The position numbers and the translations under genes are program-made. Below are positions 8,609 through 17,698 of a stretch of 64,000 nucleotides of DNA, piece after piece. The DNA is taken from positions 34,953 through 98,952 of the forward strand of contig JAGRIJ010000049.1 of the NCBI GenBank assembly GCA_020443295.1. The letters run 5' to 3'. The notes below the pieces were generated by a model that saw only the letters and a program-made list of their open reading frames with translations, was not told where the DNA came from and ran no database searches. Numbering within the stretch: the first letter of the stretch is position 1; every line of letters starts with the position of its first letter. This stretch comes from Alphaproteobacteria bacterium. Its GTDB lineage: Bacteria; Pseudomonadota; Alphaproteobacteria; Micavibrionales; Micavibrionaceae.

Positions 8609-11600
8609 TCACTCAAACAAAATCCGGCGTAAAATCCCCGGCGTCAGGACCGACAGCGGGTTTGCGGAAATAACCGGGTCCTCCATCTTGCCCTTGATAC
8701 TGTAGGTCGCGGCGAACAAACTGCCCGACCCCCCGGTAATGATATCGCCGACAAGGGGAATTTTGCCGATGATCTCGTTGATCCCCGACAAGGGAATCAC
8801 CGTTCCGGAAACATCGACGGTCAGTGCAGCATTATCGAATTTGCCGTCAAACGTCAGCCCAAGCGTATTCCCGGACGTCCGTCCGTCCCTGAGTTCCAGC
8901 AGGCTCCCCTTTTTCCGGTAATACCAGTTGAATTCCGTTTCCAGCCGGCTGAACGCAAGCCCGTCATTCTTCAGAACCTCCATCAGGCCCGGCAGCGACA
9001 GGATACTGAACAGCTTGGTCATGGCCGGCGCCTTATCAGCCACGAAATCGCGGATTTCCGCCTTCCCTTTGAAGTTACGGTCCCGCACCGTTTTGATCGG
9101 CTCGCCCGACACGGTCATTTTCCCGCCCCTCATCCCGTTATAAAGATTGAATGCCTTCAAAAACGCCCCGGCATCGGTAACCTCCATAAAGAACTTGCGC
9201 TTGCCCTCTTTGTCCGGCTTGAACCGCAGATAAATATCGCCCTTGCCGACCTTCGCATCCATCTCCAGCTGGTTAAACCGGCCCTCATCGTCGATATCCA
9301 TATAGAGCTTGGTCTCGCTGAGCGTTTGCTGGTCCGCCGTGCGCATCTTCGCAGCCGTGACGGAAAGGATGGAAGGCGGATCGGCATAATCCTTCTTCTG
9401 CTCCTCCGTATCAAGGAACGGTCTCGCATCAAGGAACGGACCGTCGAACAGCATCTTGACCTGCCCGTTCGCATCGATGGTAAAATCCAGCTTGGCATCG
9501 GTTTCATCTAGCGTAAAACGCTTGACCTTCCCGCTGCTCAGATATGTATCTTTCCCCTTCCCGCTAAATGCCAGAGACGTATCCTCCAGCGTAAAACGCG
9601 GAGCGGTCGCTTTGAGATTTTTGATCTCTTTAAGCTCCTCGTTCTTGAAATAGGCCTTAAACGTTGCCTGCGCTTTTTCCCCGGACGGTTTTTCGTAATC
9701 AAACGGATCGATGTAAAAACGGGCCGGGCCGGCATCAACCGAGACGTCGGCAACGGCCGTTCCGTCATTATACGTTGTATAATCGACCCCCAGAGGCACG
9801 GAACCTTCAAGAAACAGATCGAGATTGACCCCCAGCTCCTGCCGCAGGTTCGGATCGGCGACGATCTTGGCCTTGGCTTTCGATTTATAAGGCCTCCCCT
9901 CGGCGCTCATATATTCTTCCCACTCGAAATCGATATCCCGGTTGTGCAACTGGGCCTGACCGGAAGCGGACACCTTCTTATCGGCAAGCGCAAACGCCAG
10001 CGTCGAACCCGTAAGGTCAAGCTGGCGGACGACATTCGGCAGGACATAATCCTTAAGGCTTCCCTTGGCCGTAATGGTCATATCATCCAGCAGGACGGGC
10101 TTGCTGGTATCGAAGATCATCCGCAGATCAATATCCGCATCCCCTTTGACTTTCTTCACATCGATATTCTTTTTCTTCTGCAGGGAAACCGGTTCGTTCG
10201 AAAGATATGCCACGACCTCTTTTAACGGCCCGTGAAACGTGGTGCTGATATCGGCCGTTCCTTTGCCCACAGCGACAACTTCGCCCAGAACGACTTTTCC
10301 GCCCGTGACAGTTAAATCTCCGATTTTCGCGCTTTCAATCTCGGAGGTCAGCGTATCGGTCTTGAGATCGAAATGCCCCGTTCCCTTAGCCTGCGTCACA
10401 GGAAACAAAGGCGGACGGTAATCCACCGTCAGATTCTCGTAATCAAAACCCGCCTCGACCTGATCCACACTGAAATCCCATCCCTCGGCCTGTTTTTCTA
10501 TTTCAGGGCCTTGGGCAGAGACAGACTCGGGCAACGTTTCTGTTGGCGCTACCGTCTCTGCGGTTGGAGCGGGCTGCGGATCAGGGACGGGAGCAGAAGG
10601 ATCATCCGCAACAGCAGGATCCGCCTCTGCAAGACGGATCGCGCGGATATCTGCAGTCGCCCATATATTATGAAATATGCCGTCGGCCATCTTCTGCACG
10701 ATCCACCGCTCGCTGCTGTCTCCACGCAGAAATTCAGGCCACAGGGGATCGATGGACGCGTGCTTGAGCTCATCAATCTTCAGCCGGACCGGGCCATGGA
10801 TCGACTTGAAATCCTCGTTCACAAGATCGGCCCCGGCCTTCAGGGTCACATCATTCAGGGTAATCTGCGCATCCTTTAGCTCAAACTTTCCGGTCGAGCG
10901 GACATAAATGGCGCTCAAACTCAAATCCTTGTAGGGGACCGGAGCCTTGGTCACCTTGGGATGATACAGATGACCGGACTTGGAGAACGCCTTGAAAATA
11001 AAATGCTTGGGCTGAAAATCCATCCCGAAAGACGTATGGACCAGCGCATTGACCACGAGATCCTGGTCCCGAAGAACGTCAAGGGAAGGCAGCTTTCCGG
11101 CCAGAATCATCGTATCCAGATTGCGGATATCCGCCAGCAGGTTAAAGTTCTTTGATTTACGGTCGTAATGAAGCAGCAACCCGAATGAGGATGGCTGTCC
11201 CCGCACAGCCGGTAAATCAATAGTCATATCCGCCTTCAGACCGTTATCCGCCCGCGACAGAGAAACATCAAAATCCGGCAGGAACCAGGAAAGCCCGATA
11301 ATATGGTCCTCGACCATCAGCCGCGCCCCCTCGACCTTCAGGCTTTTGAGCCGCGATAAGGGGTGCCCCTCGGGAGCCTTCTGCTCAGGTTGCGAAAGCG
11401 CATCGAGAATCCGGGCGACCACCTCCCCTTGATCGGTATCGTCCCCGGAACTGGAAAGATCCGCACCCAGCCCGATATCGATCGTATTCTCTTCCGTGCG
11501 CGTAATCCTGAGCTGCGGCTGCTTGATAATGATTGTTTTAGGCATGACCCGCCCGTAAACAAGCCCGGCCTTGGAAACCGTCAGTGAGACTTCGCTGACA

Positions 11601-11899
11601 GATAAAATAACCTTGTTATCCTTGTTCAGGATTTTTCCGCCCTTAAGAACCAGATAAACCGCATCCCTGAAATTTGGCCAGAACAGGAAAACCTGATCCA
11701 TCGCCGCATGATTGCCCGTTTGAGGATCATAAAGCGCGCTCTCGATATATTGTTTCGCGAAACCGATCTCCAGCGGACTCGAGGAAATCCGGATCATGAG
11801 CAAAGACCCGGCAACCGCCAGAAAGAAGAACAGCAACAGGCTGACGATCAGAATAAAGCGTCCGGCGCGCGAGACGACTTTAAGGCTTTTGCGGACCAC
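8609..11899 (-). CDS. AsmA-like / DUF3971 envelope protein (YhdP type)
   Basis: A very large (about 1,096 aa) envelope protein with one N-terminal membrane anchor (about residues 12-35) and a long beta-rich periplasmic body. A C-terminal AsmA_2-like part is suggested by the segments IRDFVADKAPAMTKLFSI, LRDGRTSGNTLGLTFDG and GTVIPLSGINEIIGKIPLVG. Family members (AsmA, TamB, YhdP) form hydrophobic-groove bridges that move phospholipids to the outer membrane. A Pro/Glu-rich linker lies near residues 420-470. I prefer the GTG at 11899, preceded by GGAGAG, over the upstream TTG at 11932. No co-directional neighbour is close. Confidence 0.85.
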   Translation of the reverse strand: MVRKSLKVVSRAGRFILIVSLLLFFFLAVAGSLLMIRISSSPLEIGFAKQYIESALYDPQTGNHAAMDQVFLFWPNFRDAVYLVLKGGKILNKDNKVILSVSEVSLTVSKAGLVYGRVMPKTIIIKQPQLRITRTEENTIDIGLGADLSSSGDDTDQGEVVARILDALSQPEQKAPEGHPLSRLKSLKVEGARLMVEDHIIGLSWFLPDFDVSLSRADNGLKADMTIDLPAVRGQPSSFGLLLHYDRKSKNFNLLADIRNLDTMILAGKLPSLDVLRDQDLVVNALVHTSFGMDFQPKHFIFKAFSKSGHLYHPKVTKAPVPYKDLSLSAIYVRSTGKFELKDAQITLNDVTLKAGADLVNEDFKSIHGPVRLKIDELKHASIDPLWPEFLRGDSSERWIVQKMADGIFHNIWATADIRAIRLAEADPAVADDPSAPVPDPQPAPTAETVAPTETLPESVSAQGPEIEKQAEGWDFSVDQVEAGFDYENLTVDYRPPLFPVTQAKGTGHFDLKTDTLTSEIESAKIGDLTVTGGKVVLGEVVAVGKGTADISTTFHGPLKEVVAYLSNEPVSLQKKKNIDVKKVKGDADIDLRMIFDTSKPVLLDDMTITAKGSLKDYVLPNVVRQLDLTGSTLAFALADKKVSASGQAQLHNRDIDFEWEEYMSAEGRPYKSKAKAKIVADPNLRQELGVNLDLFLEGSVPLGVDYTTYNDGTAVADVSVDAGPARFYIDPFDYEKPSGEKAQATFKAYFKNEELKEIKNLKATAPRFTLEDTSLAFSGKGKDTYLSSGKVKRFTLDETDAKLDFTIDANGQVKMLFDGPFLDARPFLDTEEQKKDYADPPSILSVTAAKMRTADQQTLSETKLYMDIDDEGRFNQLEMDAKVGKGDIYLRFKPDKEGKRKFFMEVTDAGAFLKAFNLYNGMRGGKMTVSGEPIKTVRDRNFKGKAEIRDFVADKAPAMTKLFSILSLPGLMEVLKNDGLAFSRLETEFNWYYRKKGSLLELRDGRTSGNTLGLTFDGKFDNAALTVDVSGTVIPLSGINEIIGKIPLVGDIITGGSGSLFAATYSIKGKMEDPVISANPLSVLTPGILRRILFE

Positions 11900-12061
11900 G
11901 GGGAGCTCTCCGGCCTGAAGGAACAGAATCAAAAAACTACTATTACAGGACAGGCGCCGCTTTGACCATGATCATGTAAACGTCTTTCAAGCATAACGTG
12001 CTTGAACAAACCGGAGTAAAAAATATATAAAGAAAGAGCCAGAAGACCACAGGAGAACGCC

Positions 12062-12541
12062 ATGTCAGAACTTATCCCCGGCAGCCTTGCGCCTGATTTC
12101 ACCCTTCCGACCGATAACGGCGGGGAAATTACCCTTTCCAGCCTGAGAGGAAGAAAGATTGTCCTCTTTTTTTATCCCAAGGATGATACGCCCGGATGCA
12201 CCGCGGAATCATGCGATTTTCGGGACAAGCTGCCTCAATTTGAATCGATGAACGTTAAGGTGCTGGGCATTTCGAAATGCAACGTGAAAAAACACGACAG
12301 GTTTAAAAGCAAATACGAACTGAATTTTCCGCTGGCGTCCGATGAATTCGGCAATACCTGCGAAAAATACGGCGTCTGGAAAGAAAAATCCATGTATGGC
12401 CGCAAATATATGGGCATCGAACGCTCGACCTTTCTGATCGATGAAAACGGCAGGATTGCAGCCCTCTGGCGCAAGGTATCTGTCCCCGGCCATGTCGAGA
12501 GCGTCCTTGCCGCCCTGCAGGATCAGGCGGAAGCTGCATAA
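12062..12541 (+). CDS. bcp: Thioredoxin-dependent peroxiredoxin, Bcp/PrxQ type
   Basis: Reduces hydroperoxides in the cytoplasm using thioredoxin. A 159-residue AhpC/TSA-fold protein with the peroxidatic Cys46 in DDTPGCTAESCDFRD and the resolving Cys51 five residues on, the classic atypical 2-Cys PrxQ arrangement. Other family marks are LAPDFTLP near the start and STFLIDENGRI near the end. The ATG is preceded by AGGAGA. It stands alone between the divergent AsmA-like gene and a convergent hydrolase, with a hairpin in the gap to the latter. Confidence 0.95.
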   Translation: MSELIPGSLAPDFTLPTDNGGEITLSSLRGRKIVLFFYPKDDTPGCTAESCDFRDKLPQFESMNVKVLGISKCNVKKHDRFKSKYELNFPLASDEFGNTCEKYGVWKEKSMYGRKYMGIERSTFLIDENGRIAALWRKVSVPGHVESVLAALQDQAEAA

Positions 12542-12573
12542 GCGGCTCTGCCCCCCGGATAAAGAAAGCAAAA

Positions 12574-12591
12574 CGGGCCATCTCTGGCCCG
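12574..12591. terminator. Hairpin between convergent genes
   Basis: CGGGCCA-TCTC-TGGCCCG, a 7-bp perfect stem in the 87-bp gap between bcp and the hydrolase. A-rich sequence precedes it on the + strand, so on the - strand it is followed by TTTTGCTTTC; it probably ends the leftward hydrolase transcript and perhaps bcp too. Confidence 0.65.
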
Positions 12592-12628
12592 CTCGAATAG
12601 AATAATTCCTAGCTTTTTACTGAACGGA

Positions 12629-13303
12629 TCAGGCGGCTTCTGAAACCTTGACCTGAACGGGAACGCCGCCATTGGCCTTGTTCATATGATCGTGAACATG
12701 CTCGATCATCAGGTCCGTGCAGTCATGGAAGAAGTGATTGGCGCCGGGAATAAGGCGGTAATCAATCTTGATCCCCTTCTGCTGGTGCAGTTTGGAAACG
12801 AAGTCGGACACAGCCGCTTCCGGCACGACGTCATCCCGCGATCCATGCAGAACAAGCCCGGAGGTCGGACACGGCGCGAGGAAGCTGAAATCTTCGGTAC
12901 TGGCCGGGGGAGCAACGGAAATAAACCCTTTGATCTCTGGACGGCGCATCAGCAACTGCATGGCAATCCACGCACCGAACGAAAACCCGGCAACCCAGAC
13001 ATAGGGCGCGTTCGGGTTGATCTCCTGCATCCAGTCCAAAGCGGACGCGGCATCGGAAAGCTCGCCTTCCCCGCGGTCGAACACGCCCTGAGAACGCCCC
13101 ACACCGCGGAAATTAAACCGCAAGGTGGAAAACCCGCGTGCCACGCAGGCCTGAAACAGGGAATACGTAATCTTGTTGTTCATCGTTCCGCCATGTTCCG
13201 GACTCGGATGCAAGACAAGCGCAAGAGGCGCATTCTTGATCTTGGAGTGGGAATAACGGCCTTCAAGGCGGCCGGCTGGACCGTTCAGAATGACTTCAGG
13301 CAT
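12629..13303 (-). CDS. Alpha/beta hydrolase (COG2945-like)
   Basis: A 224-residue cytoplasmic alpha/beta hydrolase. The nucleophile elbow is GFSFG (about residues 105-109), the acid is in LHGSRDDVVPE, and the histidine is in PGANHFFHDCTD. HPSPEHGGTMNNK near residue 35 and FRGVGRSQGVFDRGEGE near 65 are typical of this subgroup of small esterase-like proteins. Substrate unknown. The ATG is preceded by GAGGAT. It diverges from the cysteine desulfurase gene across a 231-bp promoter-sized gap. Confidence 0.85.
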   Translation of the reverse strand: MPEVILNGPAGRLEGRYSHSKIKNAPLALVLHPSPEHGGTMNNKITYSLFQACVARGFSTLRFNFRGVGRSQGVFDRGEGELSDAASALDWMQEINPNAPYVWVAGFSFGAWIAMQLLMRRPEIKGFISVAPPASTEDFSFLAPCPTSGLVLHGSRDDVVPEAAVSDFVSKLHQQKGIKIDYRLIPGANHFFHDCTDLMIEHVHDHMNKANGGVPVQVKVSEAA

Positions 13304-13534
13304 AAACTATCCTCTTTTCTTTTACAGCGCTTAACTTAATAAAGCGCTCTGTCCCCGTTCACCAATTGGCCCCGGTCTTAGAAAAACGCGTCAGGCTTCG
13401 CGAGATGGTGTTTCCAAAACCGGGTGGAAACCAGTTGATATTTCACCCGCATTCTATATTAAAGAACAGGAATAAAGTCCACTAATTTATGACAAGTCAT
13501 TGAAAAATAATGTGGATAAGGCCCTTGTGGATTG
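13304..13534. other. Divergent intergenic region
   Basis: A 231-bp gap between the leftward hydrolase and the rightward cysteine desulfurase. Its right half is AT-rich (13450-13520) and is the likely promoter area for the desulfurase operon. I see no strong operator, hairpin or Fe-S regulator-type box that I can name with confidence. Confidence 0.4.
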
Positions 13535-14674
13535 ATGAAAAAGACCCGGATTTACCTCGATTATAACGCCAGCGCCCCTCTGCGCCCCTGTGCCAATGCG
13601 GCAATGCAGCAGGCTCTGGGCGACGATGCCGAAGCGGCGCTCAACGCCTCGTCGGTGCATTATTTCGGCCGGGAAGGAAAAAAACGGCTCGAAACCGCAC
13701 GAGAACAGGTAGCTTCGCTGGTGGGCGCCCCCCCTTCGCAGGTCATATTCAATTCCGGGGCCACAGAGGGGAATAATACGGTCATACAGCACTTTTCCCG
13801 CACTTATCCACAAAAGCGGCTGCTGGTTTCTTCGATCGAACACCCCAGCATCCTCCAGGCGGCGCCGCAACTTGAACAGATTCCGGTAAGATCAGATGGC
13901 GTGATCGACCTGCAAGTCTTTGAAAAAATGATGACTTCAGGAAACGAAGTCTCGCTCGTTTCGGTAATGACCGTAAACAATGAAACCGGAGCGATACAAA
14001 ACGTATCGGAGATTTCATCTATCGCCAGAAAACACGGGGCTTTTATGCATACCGATGCCGTGCAGGCCGCCGGAAGAATCCCGCTGAACCTCAGCGAAAG
14101 GGGAATCGATTTCCTCACCCTCTCCTCACACAAGATCGGCGGGCCGCAAGGCGTCGGCGCGCTCATCCTGGGCCTCTGCGGGGAAACGCCCAAGCTTCTC
14201 TATGGCGGCGGACAGGAAAAAAGCGCACGCGCAGGAACCGAAAATATACTTGGAATCATAGGGTTCGGAGAAGCGGCAAAAGAATCGCTTGAGCGCATGA
14301 ACCATTATCAGGCCTTGGTGAAATGGCGCGACCGGCTGGAGAACGAAATCCTGCAGATCACGCCTACCGCCATCATTCATGCCAAAGACGTCAATCGCGT
14401 GGCCAACACCTCCTTTTTCAGCACCCCCGGCCTCTCCTCTGAAACGCTTCTCATGGCGCTCGATCTCGAAGGCGTGGCGGTCAGCAACGGCTCCGCCTGT
14501 TCCAGCGGCCGCGTGGAACCCAGCCATGTGCTCAAAGCCATGGGCATGGACGATAAAATCGCCTCCTCCGCCTTGCGCGTTTCGCTCGGCTGGGCTACGA
14601 AAGAATCCGACATTGATGCGTTTATCGCGGCCTGGAAGAAAGTGACCGCACGAATAGCCAAAAAGGAAAACTGA
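13535..14674 (+). CDS. Cysteine desulfurase (NifS/IscS family)
   Basis: PLP enzyme that takes sulfur from cysteine for Fe-S clusters or thiolation. Residues that can be seen: the DYNASAPLRP start, the HTDAVQAAG PLP-binding stretch, the lysine in SSHKIGGPQG, and the catalytic cysteine in SNGSACSSGRVEPSH. Length 379 aa is normal. Start is the ATG at 13535 (a TTG one codon earlier is less likely). Its stop overlaps the ATG of a 2Fe-2S ferredoxin gene, so the two are coupled. No IscU, IscA or IscR is in the window, so I do not assign iscS; sulfur may also serve MnmA, which is encoded 2 kb away. Confidence 0.92.
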   Translation: MKKTRIYLDYNASAPLRPCANAAMQQALGDDAEAALNASSVHYFGREGKKRLETAREQVASLVGAPPSQVIFNSGATEGNNTVIQHFSRTYPQKRLLVSSIEHPSILQAAPQLEQIPVRSDGVIDLQVFEKMMTSGNEVSLVSVMTVNNETGAIQNVSEISSIARKHGAFMHTDAVQAAGRIPLNLSERGIDFLTLSSHKIGGPQGVGALILGLCGETPKLLYGGGQEKSARAGTENILGIIGFGEAAKESLERMNHYQALVKWRDRLENEILQITPTAIIHAKDVNRVANTSFFSTPGLSSETLLMALDLEGVAVSNGSACSSGRVEPSHVLKAMGMDDKIASSALRVSLGWATKESDIDAFIAAWKKVTARIAKKEN

Positions 14675-15012
14675 TGCCCTCCATCATCGTCATCGAAAAA
14701 GACGGAAAAGAGCGGACCATCCCGGCAGAGGAAGGCTGGTCGCTCATGGAAATCGCGCGCGATGCGGACGTTGTGGAGATCGAGGGCGTCTGCGGCGGCT
14801 CGCTCGCCTGCGCGACCTGTCACATGGTCCTGCGCCCCGACTGGTACGAAAAAGCCGAGGCCGCCGGAAATGAAAGACACGCCGAGGAGGAGGATATGCT
14901 CGACCTCGCCCACGATGTCTGCGAAACCTCGCGTCTGGGCTGCCAGATCCGCATGAGCAAGGAACTGGACGGCCTCGTCTTTGCCGTCCCCGGCGCGAAA
15001 CGGGACTGGTAA
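14674..15012 (+). CDS. 2Fe-2S ferredoxin (adrenodoxin type)
   Basis: A 112-residue [2Fe-2S] ferredoxin. The four ligands are Cys40, Cys46, Cys49 (C-x5-C-x2-C) and Cys90, the adrenodoxin/Isc-Fdx pattern; the motif GGSLACATCHM is diagnostic. Acidic residues in the EEEDMLDLAHDV stretch form the usual reductase or partner docking face. The ATG overlaps the stop of the cysteine desulfurase gene (ATGA), implying translational coupling and a joint role, probably giving electrons for Fe-S assembly. The next gene follows after 12 bp. Confidence 0.94.
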   Translation: MPSIIVIEKDGKERTIPAEEGWSLMEIARDADVVEIEGVCGGSLACATCHMVLRPDWYEKAEAAGNERHAEEEDMLDLAHDVCETSRLGCQIRMSKELDGLVFAVPGAKRDW

Positions 15013-15024
15013 GGCAGGATAGGC

Positions 15025-15309
15025 ATGATCAAACACATCGTCTTCTTCACGGCCAAGGATCCCGAAGATATCGACACGATCTTCACGGCCCTCAAAACGC
15101 TTGAAACGATCGAGGGCAACTGGACCGTCAAGGTCAGCAGGAATATGAAAATCGACAAAATTGCCAATGATATCGACATTGTCGTTTATGGCGAATTTCC
15201 GGATGAAGAGGCGCTGCAACGCTATAAGGACGATCCGGTTTACCACATGTCCACCCGCACCGTCCGCCCCCTGCGCGATAAGCGTTATGCCGTGGATATT
15301 AAAATCTGA
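15025..15309 (+). CDS. Dabb-domain (stress-responsive A/B barrel) protein
   Basis: A 94-residue ferredoxin-like-fold protein that starts with MIKHIVFFTAKDPED and ends with RPLRDKRYAVDIK, matching the small Dabb family (Pfam Stress-responsive A/B barrel). Typical conserved features are the His in the first strand, a central VYGEFPDEEALQRYKDDP segment and the second His in PVYHMS. Members form dimers and their biochemical role is mostly unknown. It follows the ferredoxin gene by 12 bp, so it is the third gene of that operon. Confidence 0.85.
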   Translation: MIKHIVFFTAKDPEDIDTIFTALKTLETIEGNWTVKVSRNMKIDKIANDIDIVVYGEFPDEEALQRYKDDPVYHMSTRTVRPLRDKRYAVDIKI

Positions 15310-15342
15310 AAATCAGTGCCCCCGCAGCCTTCGGCCACCTCA

Positions 15343-16281
15343 TCAGGAGGTACTCAGCTTTCGGAAAAACCCCGATGTGAAAGCATCAATCAGATCGCTG
15401 AGCCGATCGCCGAATGATGTCACGCGCAGGGCGCGGATTTCTTCGGGATCGACCCCTGAGATCATCAGTGTGGGAGAATGAAGGTCAAGACCGGTCGTCT
15501 TCAGAATCCGGTCAATCTCCTCGGCGGCGCGCCAATCGTTCTCGCGCGTGTCCACACGGTGCGCCTCGGTCAAAATCCGCTGAATCTCGCCGATCCCCTC
15601 CTCCTGCAAAAGCGCTTTAAAGTAAGCAATCGACAGTTCGTCCCCTTCAAGCAAGGTCCGCAGGTATCCGACCCTCTGGCTAACAGCCATATAACGGTCG
15701 ACCGGAAGGCTCTGGTTGGCGAAGGCTTCATGCAGGGCGGCATCTTTATAAGCCTCGATACTGCGGCTCAGCATGTCATAGGCCGGTTGCTCGCCGGATC
15801 TCAGGTCAAGAGCGGCCTGATACATGGCCCGCGCAACGGCCAGATCGGCATCGCGCAGCATATGATGATACTCCTGAGAGCTTATCCCCATCACTTCAAA
15901 AAGAACCTGGTCATTTTCCTCGTGGCCGAGCAGTTCGAAGCCCGAACGCACGGGATGCCCCGTGTGATACAGCCCTTTTTGCGCCAAAATATAGGCGCGT
16001 TGCAGATGTCCGTGAACGGATTCGCCCTCTGAGGGCGCTTTCCCCGAACCTGCGCCTAACTCTTTAGCGCGCGCAAGATGCTCCTGAACGCTTTTATAAT
16101 TTTTGTAGGAGCTGACCGTTGAATCCGGGGATGACGCAGCCCCTAGGCCGTGGCCGAAAAAGATGGCCCCGCCATCATCCGAACGATACTGAAAAACCTT
16201 GCGATCCCGACCCGTGAGGCTGTGCTCGCCGTGTGAGCCGTAGCGACCGAGAATAATTCCATAAACACCTGAATTTGGCAC
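15343..16281 (-). CDS. Soluble helical protein, unknown
   Basis: A 312-residue, mostly helical cytoplasmic protein with no signal peptide or membrane segment. No family recognised. The N-terminal 60 residues are Gly/Ser-rich (GRYGSHGEHS, FFGHGLGAASSPDS) and the rest is a run of acidic amphipathic helices, somewhat repeat-like but without a clear period. The start is GTG at 16281 with no strong ribosome site, so the real start may be further in. It faces the Dabb operon convergently and is transcribed alone. Codon use matches the window. Confidence 0.65.
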   Translation of the reverse strand: MPNSGVYGIILGRYGSHGEHSLTGRDRKVFQYRSDDGGAIFFGHGLGAASSPDSTVSSYKNYKSVQEHLARAKELGAGSGKAPSEGESVHGHLQRAYILAQKGLYHTGHPVRSGFELLGHEENDQVLFEVMGISSQEYHHMLRDADLAVARAMYQAALDLRSGEQPAYDMLSRSIEAYKDAALHEAFANQSLPVDRYMAVSQRVGYLRTLLEGDELSIAYFKALLQEEGIGEIQRILTEAHRVDTRENDWRAAEEIDRILKTTGLDLHSPTLMISGVDPEEIRALRVTSFGDRLSDLIDAFTSGFFRKLSTS

Positions 16282-16401
16282 GAGCAGCCCCCACAGCCGA
16301 AAAAATGCGTAAAAAATGCAAAAACTAACTTTGGAATAATATTATCTATTATATGTTAAATATTTGTTCTGTCAAATCATTTTTATGAATAATTTGAGCA
16401 C

Positions 16402-16418
16402 CTTAAGACAAAATTAAT
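16402..16418 (+). promoter_or_regulatory. Weak PmrA-box-like direct repeat upstream of mnmA
   Basis: CTTAAG-ACAAA-ATTAAT: two TTAA half-sites 11 bp apart as in the boxes at 58-64 kb, about 80 bp before the mnmA start. The second half has A instead of C/T at its first base. It may be chance in an AT-rich gap. Confidence 0.25.
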
Positions 16419-16497
16419 GCTGACGGCTTGAGCGCCGGAATCGCCCGGCCAACCTGAAAACTTGCGAAGGGAAATCAAAAACCTTACAGTCCCGGCC

Positions 16498-17643
16498 ATG
16501 AAAAACGGCTTGAACAGTCTTGGAATCTCAAAGCCTCCGCAGGATACGCGCGTTGTCGTCGCCATGTCCGGCGGCGTCGATTCCTCTGTGACGGCGGCCC
16601 TGCTGCACGAACAGGGCTACGACGTCGTGGGCGTGACCCTGCAGCTCTACGATCACGGCGCAGCCACCGCCGCGGGCGGCGTGGTCAAATCAAAAACCTG
16701 CTGTGCCGGGCAGGATATCTATGACGCCGGCCAGGTGGCCGCCAAACGCGGCTTCCCGCACTACGTGCTGAATTACGAGAGCAATTTCCGCGAATCCGTG
16801 ATCGATGATTTCGCGGACAGTTACCTGCGCGGCGAAACCCCGATCCCCTGCGTCCGCTGCAACCAGACCGTCAAATTCCGGGACCTGATGAAGGTCGCGC
16901 ATGATCTGGGCGCCGATTGCCTCGCCACCGGCCATTACATCAAGCGCGAAGTCACGCCGGAAGGCCGTGCCGAACTGCACCGCGCCCTAGATCAGGGCAA
17001 GGACCAGAGCTATTTCCTTTTTGCCACAACGCAGGACCAGCTGGAGTTCCTGCGCTTCCCGCTGGGCGGCTGGAGCAAGGACATCACCCGCGAGCACGCG
17101 CAGCGCCTCGGCCTCCTCACCGCCGATAAACCGGACTCACAGGATATCTGCTTCGTCCCGCACGGCGATTACGCCAAGGTGGTCAAGAAAATCCGCCCGC
17201 AGGCCGAAAAGCCCGGCGACATCGTGCATACGGACGGGCGCGTGGTCGGCCGCCATGAAGGAATCATTCATTACACGATCGGCCAGCGCAAAGGGCTGGG
17301 CATCGGCGGCGGCGTCAGTGAGAATAACGACCCGCTTTACGTTCTGGCGCTCGACCCGCAGGCGAACCGCGTCATCGTCGGCCCGAAAGAAGCTTTGGCG
17401 CGCACCACGCTGGTCCTTAAGGACTGCAACTGGCTGCTCGAAGACAAAGAAGCCGGAGAACACAAGATAACCGTCAAGTTCCGCTCCGTCATGGCCCCCG
17501 TCCCCGCGAAACTCTCAATATCCGGCGATACGGCGGAAATCACGCTCGACCAGCCCCATTACGGCATCTCCCCCGGTCAGGCCGCTGTCTGCTATGAGGG
17601 CGACCGCGTTCTCGGCGGCGGCTGGATCACGCTGACAAGATAA
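16498..17643 (+). CDS. mnmA: tRNA-specific 2-thiouridylase MnmA
   Basis: Inserts sulfur at C2 of the wobble uridine (U34) of Lys, Glu and Gln tRNAs, using ATP and sulfur relayed from a cysteine desulfurase. The PP-loop SGGVDSS is at about 24-30; the family Cys are in KTCCAGQD and PIPCVRCN; substrate motifs [16 protein letters not shown] and DSQDICFVP are all present. Length 381 aa is normal. I chose ATG 16498; the TTG at 16462 would add 12 atypical residues. A strong hairpin follows the stop. A cysteine desulfurase able to feed it is encoded 2 kb upstream. Confidence 0.95.
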   Translation: MKNGLNSLGISKPPQDTRVVVAMSGGVDSSVTAALLHEQGYDVVGVTLQLYDHGAATAAGGVVKSKTCCAGQDIYDAGQVAAKRGFPHYVLNYESNFRESVIDDFADSYLRGETPIPCVRCNQTVKFRDLMKVAHDLGADCLATGHYIKREVTPEGRAELHRALDQGKDQSYFLFATTQDQLEFLRFPLGGWSKDITREHAQRLGLLTADKPDSQDICFVPHGDYAKVVKKIRPQAEKPGDIVHTDGRVVGRHEGIIHYTIGQRKGLGIGGGVSENNDPLYVLALDPQANRVIVGPKEALARTTLVLKDCNWLLEDKEAGEHKITVKFRSVMAPVPAKLSISGDTAEITLDQPHYGISPGQAAVCYEGDRVLGGGWITLTR

Positions 17644-17652
17644 AAAAACAAA

Positions 17653-17672
17653 GGCCCCGGAAAACGGGGCCT
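17653..17672. terminator. Bidirectional rho-independent terminator
   Basis: GGCCCCG-GAAAAC-GGGGCC hairpin just past mnmA, with CTCTCTCTTC after it on the + strand and TTTGTTTTTTTA after it on the - strand. It can end both mnmA and the convergent leftward gene at 17699. Confidence 0.85.
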
Positions 17673-17698
17673 CTCTCTTCACAACATCAAGGGAAAAA

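Noticed and set aside
8402..8632. Rightward frame of 76 codons between the orphan gene and the AsmA-like gene
   Set aside because: It has no ribosome site, an unlikely composition, and overlaps the 3' end of the AsmA-like gene.
10373..10879. Long antisense frames inside the AsmA-like gene and similar ones in other GC-rich genes
   Set aside because: These are long only because GC-rich codons give few stops on the other strand; Arg/Pro/His-rich composition and no motif.
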